This document shows, in pieces, positions 18,716 through 27,273 of a stretch of 28,181 nucleotides of DNA. The notes below the pieces were generated by a model. That model did no database searches, was not told the DNA's origin, and saw nothing but the letters and a program-made list of their open reading frames with translations. This DNA is from a virus, in the IMG/VR virus record IMGVR_UViG_3300044798_000223, positions 1 through 28,181 of that record, one strand, 5' to 3'. Numbering within the stretch: position 1 is the first letter of the stretch; each line of letters opens with the position of its first letter. The position numbers and the translations under genes were made by a program.

Positions 18716-19879
18716 TTATCCTTCAGCGGGATATCCATTAAGTCTTTGGTGGTAAGCTCGGTCGTAAAATGGCACCCATTCAACTCCAAACCGCCCAAGA
18801 GTTCCGTCCTGACGAATGCCTAACGTACAGACACAGAAGCCAACGTGAGCACCGATCTTCTTCTTCCGCATAAAAGGCGTTTGGTCTTCAACACATCCTG
18901 GCATGATAGTAAGAACTTCTCGTGGATAAGACATATCGAACTTGTGGTAGTGACCTAACACTAGAACCTGTGGTTTCTCTCCGCCTTGGAAGGATTCGAC
19001 CATTTTCTGGGAAGGATAGCTAATGGCATATGGAGTTCCATCTCCTGGGTGCATAAGACGCATACGGAAGCTTCCACACTCGGCCTGAAACACAACATCC
19101 TGTTCTAGGTGTCCAATATGAATTAGATCTTTTCGACCCTTCTCCTCACACCAGTTCTGCATATACCAGCCAATACGAAGACCCGTATCTGTTTGCCACC
19201 AACCTTCATGGCAGGTGCCAGTGATAAAATATGTCTTGATGCCCTTCCGTTGTGGGTAGTGATCAGCTAAATAATTACACTGATCCTGAACCCCATGGGC
19301 TTTCAGTTCATACCGATTGAACTTGAACTCACCATCAATGATATTTCCTGCATGATAGACTTGCGTAATTCCAAGACCTGCATAAATATCGTATGCTGCT
19401 TCAAGAACATCTAAACGCTCATGTTCATTACAGATATGAGTATCACTCAAAAGTCCAAACTTAATCTCTCTACCCCGAAGCACTTTGATATTCAGAGGCT
19501 CAACAGGAGGAAGAACATCCGAGAGGCAATAAGCACCATCTGGTCCAGGAACGATATTGTATCCATCGTGATGAGTCAGATGAGACAAAACTCCTTTGAC
19601 ATTATCAACCGCGGTACATAGCTTGTTGGCAATATCCTCTATCGTAATCCCGCTCTTCTTTCGACGGAGCATCTGAAGAACATCTGAACGAACCATTGGA
19701 TTACTTGGATTGAATAGAGGAACAGAATCAGATTTGTTCTTCTGCAACCAACCTAATGCCTTCCGAACACGGTCGGAGGTGCATTTAAGGGATCCAGCTA
19801 ACTCCGCAGCACCCCAAGAAGGGTGCTTGTTCGTAAGCTCTGCAACCTGGTTACGAAAATCACTTATCTTTGTTTTCAT
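18716..19879 (-). CDS. Metallophosphoesterase with N-terminal HTH domains
   Basis: A 387-residue protein. Residues about 1-50 form a first HTH (HPSWGAAELAGSLKCTSDRV). Residues about 60-120 form a second winged helix (VRSDVLQMLRRKKSGITIED). The calcineurin-like phosphoesterase domain runs from about 138 to the end, with LLSDTH, HAGNIIDGE (GNxxD in place of GDxxD), TGTCHE (where GNHE is usual), MHPGD and LGHYHK. I start at the ATG at 19879, 6 bases after GGGGTGG. It overlaps the preceding gene by about 20 bases. DNA-binding plus phosphoesterase domains suggest a nuclease or phosphatase acting on DNA ends, by inference. Confidence 0.85.
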   Translation of the reverse strand: MKTKISDFRNQVAELTNKHPSWGAAELAGSLKCTSDRVRKALGWLQKNKSDSVPLFNPSNPMVRSDVLQMLRRKKSGITIEDIANKLCTAVDNVKGVLSHLTHHDGYNIVPGPDGAYCLSDVLPPVEPLNIKVLRGREIKFGLLSDTHICNEHERLDVLEAAYDIYAGLGITQVYHAGNIIDGEFKFNRYELKAHGVQDQCNYLADHYPQRKGIKTYFITGTCHEGWWQTDTGLRIGWYMQNWCEEKGRKDLIHIGHLEQDVVFQAECGSFRMRLMHPGDGTPYAISYPSQKMVESFQGGEKPQVLVLGHYHKFDMSYPREVLTIMPGCVEDQTPFMRKKKIGAHVGFCVCTLGIRQDGTLGRFGVEWVPFYDRAYHQRLNGYPAEG

Positions 19880-20360
19880 CTTCAACCACCCCTTTATCTT
19901 TCTGTTCTTCTTCAGGTGATGTATGCAAATACAACTCTCGGTTCATCAGCTGGGCAACAAAATTCTCAAGCACCTTCATGTCAGTCATCAACCAGATCTG
20001 CCACATTCTTGGACGAAGTCTAGCACATACCTTCCCCCTTGAAATTTGTCGGTCAAACTCTTGGTCAGCTCCTTTTGATGGTTCCCAGAGATGTGCAAGG
20101 AGTCCATCACATTCATCTCCAACCTCAAAATCTGCCTGAAGAATATTCTCAATCGCTACTTGACCTCGAGCTAAAAGCTTCTGCACGATTCGATCAAAAG
20201 GAGCTACAGAAATCCATTCAATTTCAGGGTACATGGCTTGAAGAACTTGAAGGTTGTGTTTAGCTCGTGTGCAATTCTCCGCCATGTATTGGATAGGAGC
20301 TTTTTCTCCCAGATGTCCTCTAATAGGCGTCGCGTAGTATACACGGGGTCTGCTCAGCAT
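19860..20360 (-). CDS. Nucleoside 2-deoxyribosyltransferase-like protein
   Basis: A 166-residue protein. It opens with VYYATPIRGHLGEK, and the central motif VGDECDGLLAHLWEPSKGAD followed by QEFDRQISRG resembles the nucleoside 2-deoxyribosyltransferase/DUF4406 fold (DxCDxxL...S.GA..E...A). A charged tail (EEEQKDKGVVEDENKDK) ends the protein. AAGGA lies 7-8 bases before the ATG. A role in nucleotide or base handling is inferred from the fold. Confidence 0.65.
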   Translation of the reverse strand: MLSRPRVYYATPIRGHLGEKAPIQYMAENCTRAKHNLQVLQAMYPEIEWISVAPFDRIVQKLLARGQVAIENILQADFEVGDECDGLLAHLWEPSKGADQEFDRQISRGKVCARLRPRMWQIWLMTDMKVLENFVAQLMNRELYLHTSPEEEQKDKGVVEDENKDK

Positions 20361-20389
20361 AGTAATTCCTTACTTTTATCATTTCTACA

Positions 20390-21109
20390 TTAAACTCCAA
20401 AACCTCGATACTTTCTATGATAGCGGACGAATCCTCCAGAAATGATCTTTCGTGGTTGTGTTAAACCTTTTGTTATGGGTGGTGAATTGCTAACTGGTAC
20501 AACTATGTGCTCCTCCTTAGGTGCATCTTGTAAATCTCTACACCTACGAGATGCCTGGTAGTGCTTGATTACAGGATTCTTCACATCAGACATGTAATCA
20601 AAGATTGTACAGTACTCTTCGGGTAAAGTAAAGAAAGGTATTGAACCAATAGCTTGTTGCAAGGCCACCTGATCCCATATGTGAGGCTTGCCTTGGATAC
20701 ACTTCTGAATCCATGCATCAACCAACTGGTGTACAAGCGAAGAGTTCCGAAGAAAAATTGTTCCGCTGAGCATCTCCAGACCAACCAGAGAACGTCCCCG
20801 CTTAGAGTGGTCCAACATGTGGACTCCAATATGAACGTCCGGCTTTTCATCCAGCTGATCAAACAAAGCAGGAAACTGCAAGAACTCAGCATCAATGTCC
20901 ACATAAATAAGAGATTTTGGTGCAAACTTTGTAAGCATTCGCTTCAGGAAATCTGGCTTGTATTGAGTGTTGGAATACCAATCTCCTTTGCTCTCAATTG
21001 GTTCAATGTAATAAGGAATTCCAAACTTCTGAAGAGATGGAATTAGTCTCTTTGCCTCCTCCTCATAAAAAGAATTGATTGTATAATAGCCAACAACTGC
21101 CCAGGCCAT
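20390..21109 (-). CDS. GT-A type glycosyltransferase (nucleotide-diphospho-sugar transferase)
   Basis: A 239-residue enzyme. The start AWAVVGYYTINSFYEEEAKR is typical of a Rossmann-like GT-A fold. The DxD sugar-nucleotide and metal motif is LIYVDIDAEFL (about 68-78). FNAGxxxxR-type features are replaced by LSGTIFLRN, and HIWDQVALQQAI matches the acceptor-side motif of this family. It starts the glycan cassette that runs upstream of it on this strand. Donor and acceptor are unknown; a host-surface or virion glycan is likely. Confidence 0.75.
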   Translation of the reverse strand: MAWAVVGYYTINSFYEEEAKRLIPSLQKFGIPYYIEPIESKGDWYSNTQYKPDFLKRMLTKFAPKSLIYVDIDAEFLQFPALFDQLDEKPDVHIGVHMLDHSKRGRSLVGLEMLSGTIFLRNSSLVHQLVDAWIQKCIQGKPHIWDQVALQQAIGSIPFFTLPEEYCTIFDYMSDVKNPVIKHYQASRRCRDLQDAPKEEHIVVPVSNSPPITKGLTQPRKIISGGFVRYHRKYRGFGV

Positions 21110-21111
21110 AA

Positions 21112-21753
21112 TTACATTCCTAACCAGAGAAACAAATAATAGCTAAGAAAACCACCCCAGAACAGTCGGTTCTGGTTAACTCTGAGATTACAATCCCGAC
21201 AAAGAGTTATTAAGTTTCCAGGCAGAAGATTTGCCTTTACATAATCAATATGATGAACACATAGCTTGTTTCTACCATCATCGCTGGTAGTTCCACAAAG
21301 CCAACATACCCAACCATCCCTCTGAAAAATTTCCTCTTTAAGGTTCTTATGAAACTCAAAAGGGTATGGCTGCTTGGAAACTCCACCTTTCCACTGCCCA
21401 TTTCCAATACCAGAGTTAGCTCTACCAATGGCTTTCTTCTGTTCCTCTGTTGGATGTTTACCGAGAAAACCTTTGTTGTGACCGCTAAAATATCTGCGAT
21501 TTGAAGTAATCAAACATATAAAAGTTTGTCTACATCCACAGAAGCAGCATCGTTCTTCCCTGGGTGTTAAGTTCTTCTTACTCCAAGCCTTTTCTATTCT
21601 AACACACCTAAATCTTTTACAAACCTCCTCAGAGTGTGTTTTTCCCTTGAATGCATGACCGGGGCAGCAAAACTTCTGTTTACTTGTCACAGGCACAACA
21701 AATGTTCTACTACAACCCGGTGCCTGACAAACTCTTGTTTCTCGAGGAAGCAT
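21112..21753 (-). CDS. HNH homing endonuclease with zinc-finger and NUMOD-like N-terminus
   Basis: A 213-residue protein. Residues 1-35 hold a zinc finger (CQAPGCSRTF...CCPGH). A second set of cysteines follows (CCFCGCRQTFICLITSNRRY). A NUMOD3-like unit (GKHPTEEQKKAIGRANSG) lies at about 97-114. The HNH nuclease is RDGWVCWLCGTTSDDGRNKL, then CVHHIDYVKANLLPGNLITL and CRDCN. It lies between two glycan genes with 2-base gaps on either side. It is probably a free-standing homing endonuclease inserted in the cassette. Confidence 0.88.
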   Translation of the reverse strand: MLPRETRVCQAPGCSRTFVVPVTSKQKFCCPGHAFKGKTHSEEVCKRFRCVRIEKAWSKKNLTPREERCCFCGCRQTFICLITSNRRYFSGHNKGFLGKHPTEEQKKAIGRANSGIGNGQWKGGVSKQPYPFEFHKNLKEEIFQRDGWVCWLCGTTSDDGRNKLCVHHIDYVKANLLPGNLITLCRDCNLRVNQNRLFWGGFLSYYLFLWLGM

Positions 21754-21755
21754 AT

Positions 21756-22598
21756 CTACATCTTTTCGATCTGCTCATTAAGCACAGGAATACACAAATT
21801 CTTGCAAAGCTGTTTTGATGTGGAAAGGGATCGATCTATTCTCTTAATATCTTCTGTAGGCGTGATTTTTAGATTTAGATTGAATTTCTGGTCTAACATC
21901 TGAAGGAGTTCAAACTTGTTAATTGTCTGAGGAGAAAATACGTGAAACAGCCCGGTCTGGTACAGATCTCCATCTATTATACTGGCAATCACCTGAGCAT
22001 AGGTCTTAGTTGTAACTCCATTCCAAAAGCTATTTGTATATCCTTTGACCTCCTTATCCTTCTGAGATTTTGTCCACTCAATCAGGCTAACTTTGTTGTG
22101 AATCTCCTCACCAATAATCGAAGTTCTAAGTACCATTGCATTAGTTGAAGGCTCGCCAAGAGATTTGGATCTTCCATATACATCATCGCAGTCATGAACA
22201 TCACTTTCTACGTACTGACCTTTGGCTCCTGAGTAAACACAATCGGTGGTGATGTGAATAAGTTTTGCTCCATGCTCTACACAGTAATCTGCTAAGCGAT
22301 GTGGGAACACAGAATTGATAGCTAACGTGTTAGCATCACCAACCTGTTTCACAAATGGCTTGATAACTCCGATACAGTTGATTACTACATCAACTATTGG
22401 CACTCCAGTGCATTTGTCTACAAGAGGATCGAAAACGAAACCATGAGATGCACCAAGGATTTTGAAAAGAAGCTGCTCGTTCTTACCACCATTTGCTCTG
22501 AATGATAACCAGATGTTGTCCCGACCATATCTCTCTATCATGTACTGTGCAACCGCACTTCCGAGCATTCCGGTGCTTCCTAAAACGACAATCTTCAT
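21756..22598 (-). CDS. dTDP-4-dehydrorhamnose reductase-like SDR (RmlD family)
   Basis: A 280-residue extended short-chain dehydrogenase. It has the NAD(P) motif MKIVVLGSTGMLGSA at the start and VVINCIG. A Thr/Asp-based site, HITTDCVYSG, follows, then DVYGRSKSLGE with the YxxxK pair. RmlD-family proteins reduce a 4-keto sugar nucleotide. I start at the ATG at 22598, 8 bases after GGAG; the frame runs to 22616. It overlaps the RmlC-like gene. The exact sugar is not known. Confidence 0.8.
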   Translation of the reverse strand: MKIVVLGSTGMLGSAVAQYMIERYGRDNIWLSFRANGGKNEQLLFKILGASHGFVFDPLVDKCTGVPIVDVVINCIGVIKPFVKQVGDANTLAINSVFPHRLADYCVEHGAKLIHITTDCVYSGAKGQYVESDVHDCDDVYGRSKSLGEPSTNAMVLRTSIIGEEIHNKVSLIEWTKSQKDKEVKGYTNSFWNGVTTKTYAQVIASIIDGDLYQTGLFHVFSPQTINKFELLQMLDQKFNLNLKITPTEDIKRIDRSLSTSKQLCKNLCIPVLNEQIEKM

Positions 22599-23047
22599 CG
22601 GTAATTCTCCTGCCAAATTTCTTTCCCAAAAACATCCCAGGGTTGACGGATATCATCACCTTGACTTTCTTCCACAGTTGATGTAGAATAAAATGTAAGG
22701 GTGGTATTGTCGGTCAAAGTTTTGAATCCATTATAGTAACCAGCTGGAATGTGAAGGATAGCTGGTGCTTCTGATGACAAGACAAACTTCGTCAGCACAG
22801 GAGGAACAGTTTCAATGGTATCCAAAGTATATAGAGGAGTGAGTATGACCAGCGCAGCTCCTTGGGAAACACATACAAACTTCTCTTCACGCTCATGCCC
22901 GTGGAAAGCCCTGATGAAGCCCGCCCTGTGGTTCTGAACTTGATATGCTCTCCGAATGCCCAGCATGTCCCAAGCATTCCAAAAAGTCAAGGTGCCTCGG
23001 TCATCAACAAACTTACCACCTTGGATGAGGTTAGGTTTCTGAATCAT
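22595..23047 (-). CDS. Cupin, dTDP-4-dehydrorhamnose 3,5-epimerase-like (RmlC family)
   Basis: A 150-residue cupin. It shows DDRGTLTFWNAW, GFIRAFHGHEREEKFVCV (the HxH-type cupin motif) and ILHIPAGYYNGFKTL. These match the RmlC/FdtA-like family that epimerises or isomerises keto-sugar nucleotides. I start at the ATG at 23047, which has AAAGGA 6 bases upstream; earlier in-frame ATGs have none. It overlaps the RmlD-like gene by 4 bases. Whether it epimerises rhamnose or isomerises another sugar is not certain. Confidence 0.78.
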   Translation of the reverse strand: MIQKPNLIQGGKFVDDRGTLTFWNAWDMLGIRRAYQVQNHRAGFIRAFHGHEREEKFVCVSQGAALVILTPLYTLDTIETVPPVLTKFVLSSEAPAILHIPAGYYNGFKTLTDNTTLTFYSTSTVEESQGDDIRQPWDVFGKEIWQENYR

Positions 23048-23252
23048 CAGCATTCCTTTCATTCTGCTTTAATTCTTGTGCTACCTGTTTGGCTTCGTCT
23101 GTGTGATCTGAGTAAGGCTCAAAGTTAGCCAGGCCCCAGACTGAAAGACTCAAGTCAGGATTTACGTACCCTGCGGACAGAAGTACACAAAGACCATCAA
23201 TGATTAAGGTGATCCCATACACCCACCGGACGAAAAGATATGGCAACAACAT
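23031..23252 (-). CDS. Small membrane protein
   Basis: A 73-residue protein starting MLLPYLFVRWVYGITLIIDG, with one or two hydrophobic helices in the first 35 residues and a charged tail (EAKQVAQELKQNERNADD). GGAGGG lies 7 bases before the ATG. It overlaps the RmlC-like gene. No family recognised; a membrane anchor for glycan assembly is possible. Confidence 0.7.
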   Translation of the reverse strand: MLLPYLFVRWVYGITLIIDGLCVLLSAGYVNPDLSLSVWGLANFEPYSDHTDEAKQVAQELKQNERNADDSET

Positions 23253-23278
23253 TGGTCACCCTCCTTAGTTCTTGAATA

Positions 23279-24250
23279 TTACAACCACCTTCGGTATAGA
23301 GCCTCGATATGAGCTTGGTTGGAGTAGATTGGGTCATCAGGACGTTTGATACGTTGTTCTTTGATTACTCGGGCGACCTGTAGAATACCGCTTTGAAGAT
23401 CACATTTCGGATACCAACCCCCTCCTAGCAGTGCTGTATCCTTCCACTTATCACACGACACTTGGTAGTTCCTAAGATCTTCGTATCTACCCTCTGTATA
23501 CTCTATCTTACAACCGGGAATTACAGTTTTCACCTCTTCAGCAATCTCTTTGATTGTACTATTCTGAGTAGCCAGATTGTAAAGACCTGTGATTTCCTGG
23601 ACAGCCCCAAAAACCATTGCATCAGCAACGTCTTGGACATGAATCAGTGGTCTCCACTGGTCCCCACCTGAAACACGCAGGATCTCACCTTGGACAGCTC
23701 GTTTGGTCAGGATATTTACAACCAGGTCAAGTCGGATACGAGAATGCTCGTCCCCAAGACCATATAATGTACCAAGACGAAACACCAGTGCCCGCTCACC
23801 AGCCTTGTCCAGAATGTACTGCTCAGCAGCAAGTTTGGTTGACGCATAAATGGACAGCGGATTCGGCCTAGCATCTTCATCAATCAACTCGTTGTTGACT
23901 CCATACACTGAGCAGGTTGAGGGGTAGATAATTTTGCCTTCGAAGTTCTCAACAAGCCACTTGACTGAGTCTTCATTTACTGCTTGGGTCAAGAACGGAT
24001 CGGCGGCACAGGCGCCATCCCCTACTATCGCTGCAAGAATTACAATAGTGTCATAATTAGGCAAGATCGCTGCGAGCTTGGTCCGATCACGGACATCTCC
24101 ATAGATGAACCGGACGTCCTTCAAGTACCGCTCTTCATAGGCTAACACATCAAATACGGTTGTGTCAAAACCAGCTTTGATTAGTTGATCTGTAAGAGTA
24201 CCACCGACATAACCGGCACCTCCAACAACTAAGATCCTCTTACTTTGCAT
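23279..24250 (-). CDS. NAD-dependent sugar-nucleotide epimerase/dehydratase (extended SDR)
   Basis: A 323-residue enzyme. The Rossmann motif is ILVVGGAGYVGGTL, followed by FIYGDVRDRTKLAAIL. The active site STCSVYGVNNELID and YASTKLAAEQYIL gives the YxxxK pair. A C-terminal substrate domain (GDQWRPLIHVQDVADAMVFG) follows. It resembles GalE/WbpP-type epimerases. It overlaps the radical SAM gene upstream by 11 bases. The sugar acted on is not known. Confidence 0.85.
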   Translation of the reverse strand: MQSKRILVVGGAGYVGGTLTDQLIKAGFDTTVFDVLAYEERYLKDVRFIYGDVRDRTKLAAILPNYDTIVILAAIVGDGACAADPFLTQAVNEDSVKWLVENFEGKIIYPSTCSVYGVNNELIDEDARPNPLSIYASTKLAAEQYILDKAGERALVFRLGTLYGLGDEHSRIRLDLVVNILTKRAVQGEILRVSGGDQWRPLIHVQDVADAMVFGAVQEITGLYNLATQNSTIKEIAEEVKTVIPGCKIEYTEGRYEDLRNYQVSCDKWKDTALLGGGWYPKCDLQSGILQVARVIKEQRIKRPDDPIYSNQAHIEALYRRWL

Positions 24251-25109
24251 GTTCCTGAATCCTCCTATAAATCACTTTGGACATCAAGCAAGTGTTATTC
24301 TGCTGGCACGACCGAACACCAAATTCATATTTATCTTGGTACTTGCAATTTACAACATCATATGGACACTGAATAATTCTTCCTCCGATGAACTGGTTGG
24401 CAAACCTGCATTTCGTATCAGGCAAAGTTGTTGTGCTCTCAAATACACCGCGCTTGGAAACATGAATATCCATCCAGCCATCATACTTCCACATAAACTC
24501 GTGAACCAGCTTCTTGTAGTAAAGAATAGATCCAGTCTCCGCTGTGTCGGTGAAGAACTCCTTCTCTGGATTATCTAATGCTCGCATATTAAAAAGAAAG
24601 AAAGTCTTACATCCATATTCCTCTTCACATACCTTTGCTGAATCCAAAAGTTCTTGGGCTGTGGTCTTTGCTGAAATCATAAAATTCGCATCAAACGAAG
24701 TACCACACCTCGGTATAGAACAAGCTCCTTTTATCTGATCAAAAGAATAGATTGAGACCCGAAGCTTTATACCTCTAAAAAACTCAGGGTTAAACCGACC
24801 AAGAAGATCACCATTAGTATAAATAGTGGTTTTTATTTGATGGTCTCGATTACAATCTAAAATTTCTCTAAGTTGCAGATGAAGAAGCGGTTCACCTCCA
24901 AGAAGGTTGATCTGCTGCCCACCCTTCTCTAAAAACTCTGTTACACACTTTCTATACTCCTGAAGTGGCATATGAGGATAATTTGGATCCATAACATGGC
25001 GAGCGAAACATCCGCTGCACACCCGATTACATACGTTACAAATGAACACTTGAAGGGTATTGCGTCGCTGGAGTGGTAGCTCCTCATACTTACACCAAGG
25101 AAAATTCAT
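24240..25109 (-). CDS. Radical SAM protein with C-terminal cysteine cluster
   Basis: A 289-residue enzyme. The cluster motif is FICNVCNRVCSGCFARHV (CX3CX2C within it), followed by INLLGGEPLLH for SAM binding. TTIYTNGDLL and KLRVSIYSF complete the partial TIM barrel. The C-terminal region has CRFANQFIGGRIIQCPY, CKYQ and CQQNNTC, a SPASM-like extra cluster. It is encoded inside a glycan cassette, overlapping both neighbours. Substrate unknown; a sugar or peptide is possible, inferred from place. Confidence 0.82.
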   Translation of the reverse strand: MNFPWCKYEELPLQRRNTLQVFICNVCNRVCSGCFARHVMDPNYPHMPLQEYRKCVTEFLEKGGQQINLLGGEPLLHLQLREILDCNRDHQIKTTIYTNGDLLGRFNPEFFRGIKLRVSIYSFDQIKGACSIPRCGTSFDANFMISAKTTAQELLDSAKVCEEEYGCKTFFLFNMRALDNPEKEFFTDTAETGSILYYKKLVHEFMWKYDGWMDIHVSKRGVFESTTTLPDTKCRFANQFIGGRIIQCPYDVVNCKYQDKYEFGVRSCQQNNTCLMSKVIYRRIQEHAK

Positions 25110-26200
25110 AATTCTCTCTCCAAAATCTCAACGATATTAGCGGCCGTATGTCCATCACCTAACCACATCGAGCTGGGCTGGGGAGTTGAACATCCTGTGA
25201 TGTAATCATTCACCCAGTCACATGCTGCATCCCATTCAGCAAACCAGTCCAGAGACTTCAGAAGGAAAGAGTTCCCGTTAGCCATTGACTGGGGCCTCTC
25301 TGTATATGCCCGAGGAACTATGACTGGTGTGTTAAGAAGTGCTGGTTCTTCTTGGGCTGTACCTGAATCGGAGATCATGAACAAGCTGTGGTACTGAGCA
25401 GCTAAGAAGTTCTTGTAGGACATTAGCTCTACTATCGAAAAAGCTGTATCAAATGCGAGTCCAAACTTATAAGCAGCTTGCAAACTCCGATTGAAATTCA
25501 GCATCTGAACCGGCACACCAAACTCCCGTTGACATCGTTCGGCGAACCAGAAAATCTGTTGCATTCGGTGCTTGTCTTTGAAATTTTCAGGGCGATGAAT
25601 GTCCAGAAGAATATAGTTACCAGCCTTCTTCTGTTGCCACAGAGGTTCAGCTAATGGCCGGCAGACCTCAACAATAGTATTACCTACATTGAAGATATTA
25701 TTTGCAGGAAGATTCTCTCGAACGAGATTGGCTGCGTAATCTTGGTGATACACGAAGTGAAAGGTCGAGCAGTGATCACAAACGGTGCGGTTGATCTCTT
25801 CAAGCATATGTTTATCACCGCTGCGCATTCCAGCTTCGATGTGACCAATTTCATAGCCCTCTTTCTTTAAGGGCATAGAGACAGCAGCCGAGTTTGAGTC
25901 TCCGAGGAAAAGAACAAGGTCAGGATGAATATTCTCTTTTCGGAATAGTGTAATTACACTTGTAGAGATATCACCTAGCTGTTGAAAATGTTCACGACCA
26001 GGACCACCAATCCCTAGATTGAAATCAGGCTTTCGAATTTGAAGCTCTTGAAAGAAAACATCAGAGAGCATTTTGTCATAATGTTGACCTGAGTGTATGA
26101 GGATATGATTAATCTTATCACTGGCATCCAGATGCTTAAACACTTCGGACATCCGAACAAAGTCAGGGCGAATTCCAACTATTGAAACAACTGTTTTCAT
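25106..26200 (-). CDS. wecB: UDP-N-acetylglucosamine 2-epimerase (WecB family)
   Basis: A 364-residue enzyme that interconverts UDP-GlcNAc and UDP-ManNAc. Motifs: VVSIVGIRPDFVRM at the start, HSGQHYDKMLSDVFF, VLFLGDSNSAA, HIEAGMRSGDKHMLEEINR, LDIHRPENFKD and MISDSGTAQEEPALL near the end. I start at the ATG at 26200 with AGGAATC upstream; a longer frame goes to 26233. It follows the cytidylyltransferase gene by 22 bases. The product sugar could enter surface glycans or wall teichoic acid. Confidence 0.9.
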   Translation of the reverse strand: MKTVVSIVGIRPDFVRMSEVFKHLDASDKINHILIHSGQHYDKMLSDVFFQELQIRKPDFNLGIGGPGREHFQQLGDISTSVITLFRKENIHPDLVLFLGDSNSAAVSMPLKKEGYEIGHIEAGMRSGDKHMLEEINRTVCDHCSTFHFVYHQDYAANLVRENLPANNIFNVGNTIVEVCRPLAEPLWQQKKAGNYILLDIHRPENFKDKHRMQQIFWFAERCQREFGVPVQMLNFNRSLQAAYKFGLAFDTAFSIVELMSYKNFLAAQYHSLFMISDSGTAQEEPALLNTPVIVPRAYTERPQSMANGNSFLLKSLDWFAEWDAACDWVNDYITGCSTPQPSSMWLGDGHTAANIVEILEREL

Positions 26201-26222
26201 CTCTTTGATTCCTACTACCAAA

Positions 26223-26648
26223 CTACTTCCCAAGCTTAGAACGAAGATTTGATGTGCTCACCCCAACCGTCCGAGGAAGAAATGTCACCTTGATAACTTC
26301 TTTAAGACGAAGGAGATTAGGATCATTACTGTTTTCCCAATCAGCCCCTATAAGATAATTAGTAACACCAAGATTTGCTAATCTGTCCAGATCGAATTGA
26401 CGGATCTCCGGAAGAACCAAATCCGGATACGGTAGATTCGAGATAATCTCATACCTAATAGTAAACGATTCAAGTGGAGGACGTTTCTTGTATGTTGTTA
26501 TTAACTCATCGGTCAGAACCCCAACGATAAGAATACCGCCATTGGTTTTAGCTCGCTGTATTGACCTCAGATGTCCCACATGAAACAAGTCCCAACATCC
26601 GGATGTATATACCACCTTATTCTGGTTTGATTTCGCATCCTGGTTCAT
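26223..26648 (-). CDS. Cytidylyltransferase (glycerol-3-phosphate/choline-phosphate type)
   Basis: A 141-residue protein of the nucleotidyltransferase fold. It has GCWDLFHVGHLRSIQRAK (the HxGH motif), YKKRPPLESFTIRYEIISNL and a C-terminal GVSTSNLRSK (ISTT-type motif). It resembles TagD, which makes CDP-glycerol, and RfaE-type enzymes. CDP-choline or another CDP-activated group is also possible. I use the ATG at 26648, with CAGGAG upstream; ATGs further upstream lack proper spacing. It overlaps the LicD gene, which suggests the two act together. Confidence 0.8.
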   Translation of the reverse strand: MNQDAKSNQNKVVYTSGCWDLFHVGHLRSIQRAKTNGGILIVGVLTDELITTYKKRPPLESFTIRYEIISNLPYPDLVLPEIRQFDLDRLANLGVTNYLIGADWENSNDPNLLRLKEVIKVTFLPRTVGVSTSNLRSKLGK

Positions 26649-27273
26649 AATCATACTCCTGAAAATCATCAAAGGCTTTCTTGACACGCGGATCAAGTTG
26701 GTCAGACTCTGCGAGATGTTTCATCCACTTCTTTATCTTCGGAGTTTTCCAATCCTTTCCATAGTAATTCTCAAGACCAACCTCAGAAGATGTCGGACAT
26801 GGAAATTCATGTTCACGAACGGAAGCTAATGATGGATTGCGTATATTATTGATGGGAAAATTCATTCCAGGATATTCAACACATCTGGCGATACCATCTT
26901 TTGTAATGAAAGTAGTGAGGCACATATGGAGAAGATTCAACTTGGAGTAGTACACTGTGATAGAGCACACATATTTATCATGGTTGTTCATCTCGATAGT
27001 ATTCACCATGAGTTGGTAACCAATCTTCTTAAAGTCATCACGAAGCGACATAATCTTCGATACGTCATCATGCCAGACACCAACATCAACATCCTCATCC
27101 CATACAATCAGATCACCGTCACGGACCGCACCAAGAAGCGTACCAAAATTTAACCAATAGGAAATTCCAACTTTGGTGAATAGATCATGAATGAAATCAA
27201 GCATCTCCAGAAGATGATCTTGACAACAGGGGTGTACACCTGCACATCGTTTCGTAGTTTTAGAGCAACTCAT
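26617..27273 (-). CDS. LicD-family phosphotransferase
   Basis: A 218-residue protein of the LicD/fukutin-like nucleotidyltransferase superfamily. It has YWLNFGTLLGAVRDGDLIVW then DEDVDVGV, which is the GTLLGA...WD[DE]D[IV]D site. LicD proteins transfer phosphocholine or similar groups from CDP donors onto glycans or teichoic acids. The next gene downstream is a cytidylyltransferase, which could supply the CDP donor. GAAGG lies 7 bases before the ATG. The group transferred is unknown. Confidence 0.85.
   Translation of the reverse strand: MSCSKTTKRCAGVHPCCQDHLLEMLDFIHDLFTKVGISYWLNFGTLLGAVRDGDLIVWDEDVDVGVWHDDVSKIMSLRDDFKKIGYQLMVNTIEMNNHDKYVCSITVYYSKLNLLHMCLTTFITKDGIARCVEYPGMNFPINNIRNPSLASVREHEFPCPTSSEVGLENYYGKDWKTPKIKKWMKHLAESDQLDPRVKKAFDDFQEYDYEPGCEIKPE

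Noticed and set aside
21971-21980. TATAAT-like box inside the RmlD-like gene
   Set aside because: It lies mid-gene with no gene start downstream at a suitable distance, so probably chance.
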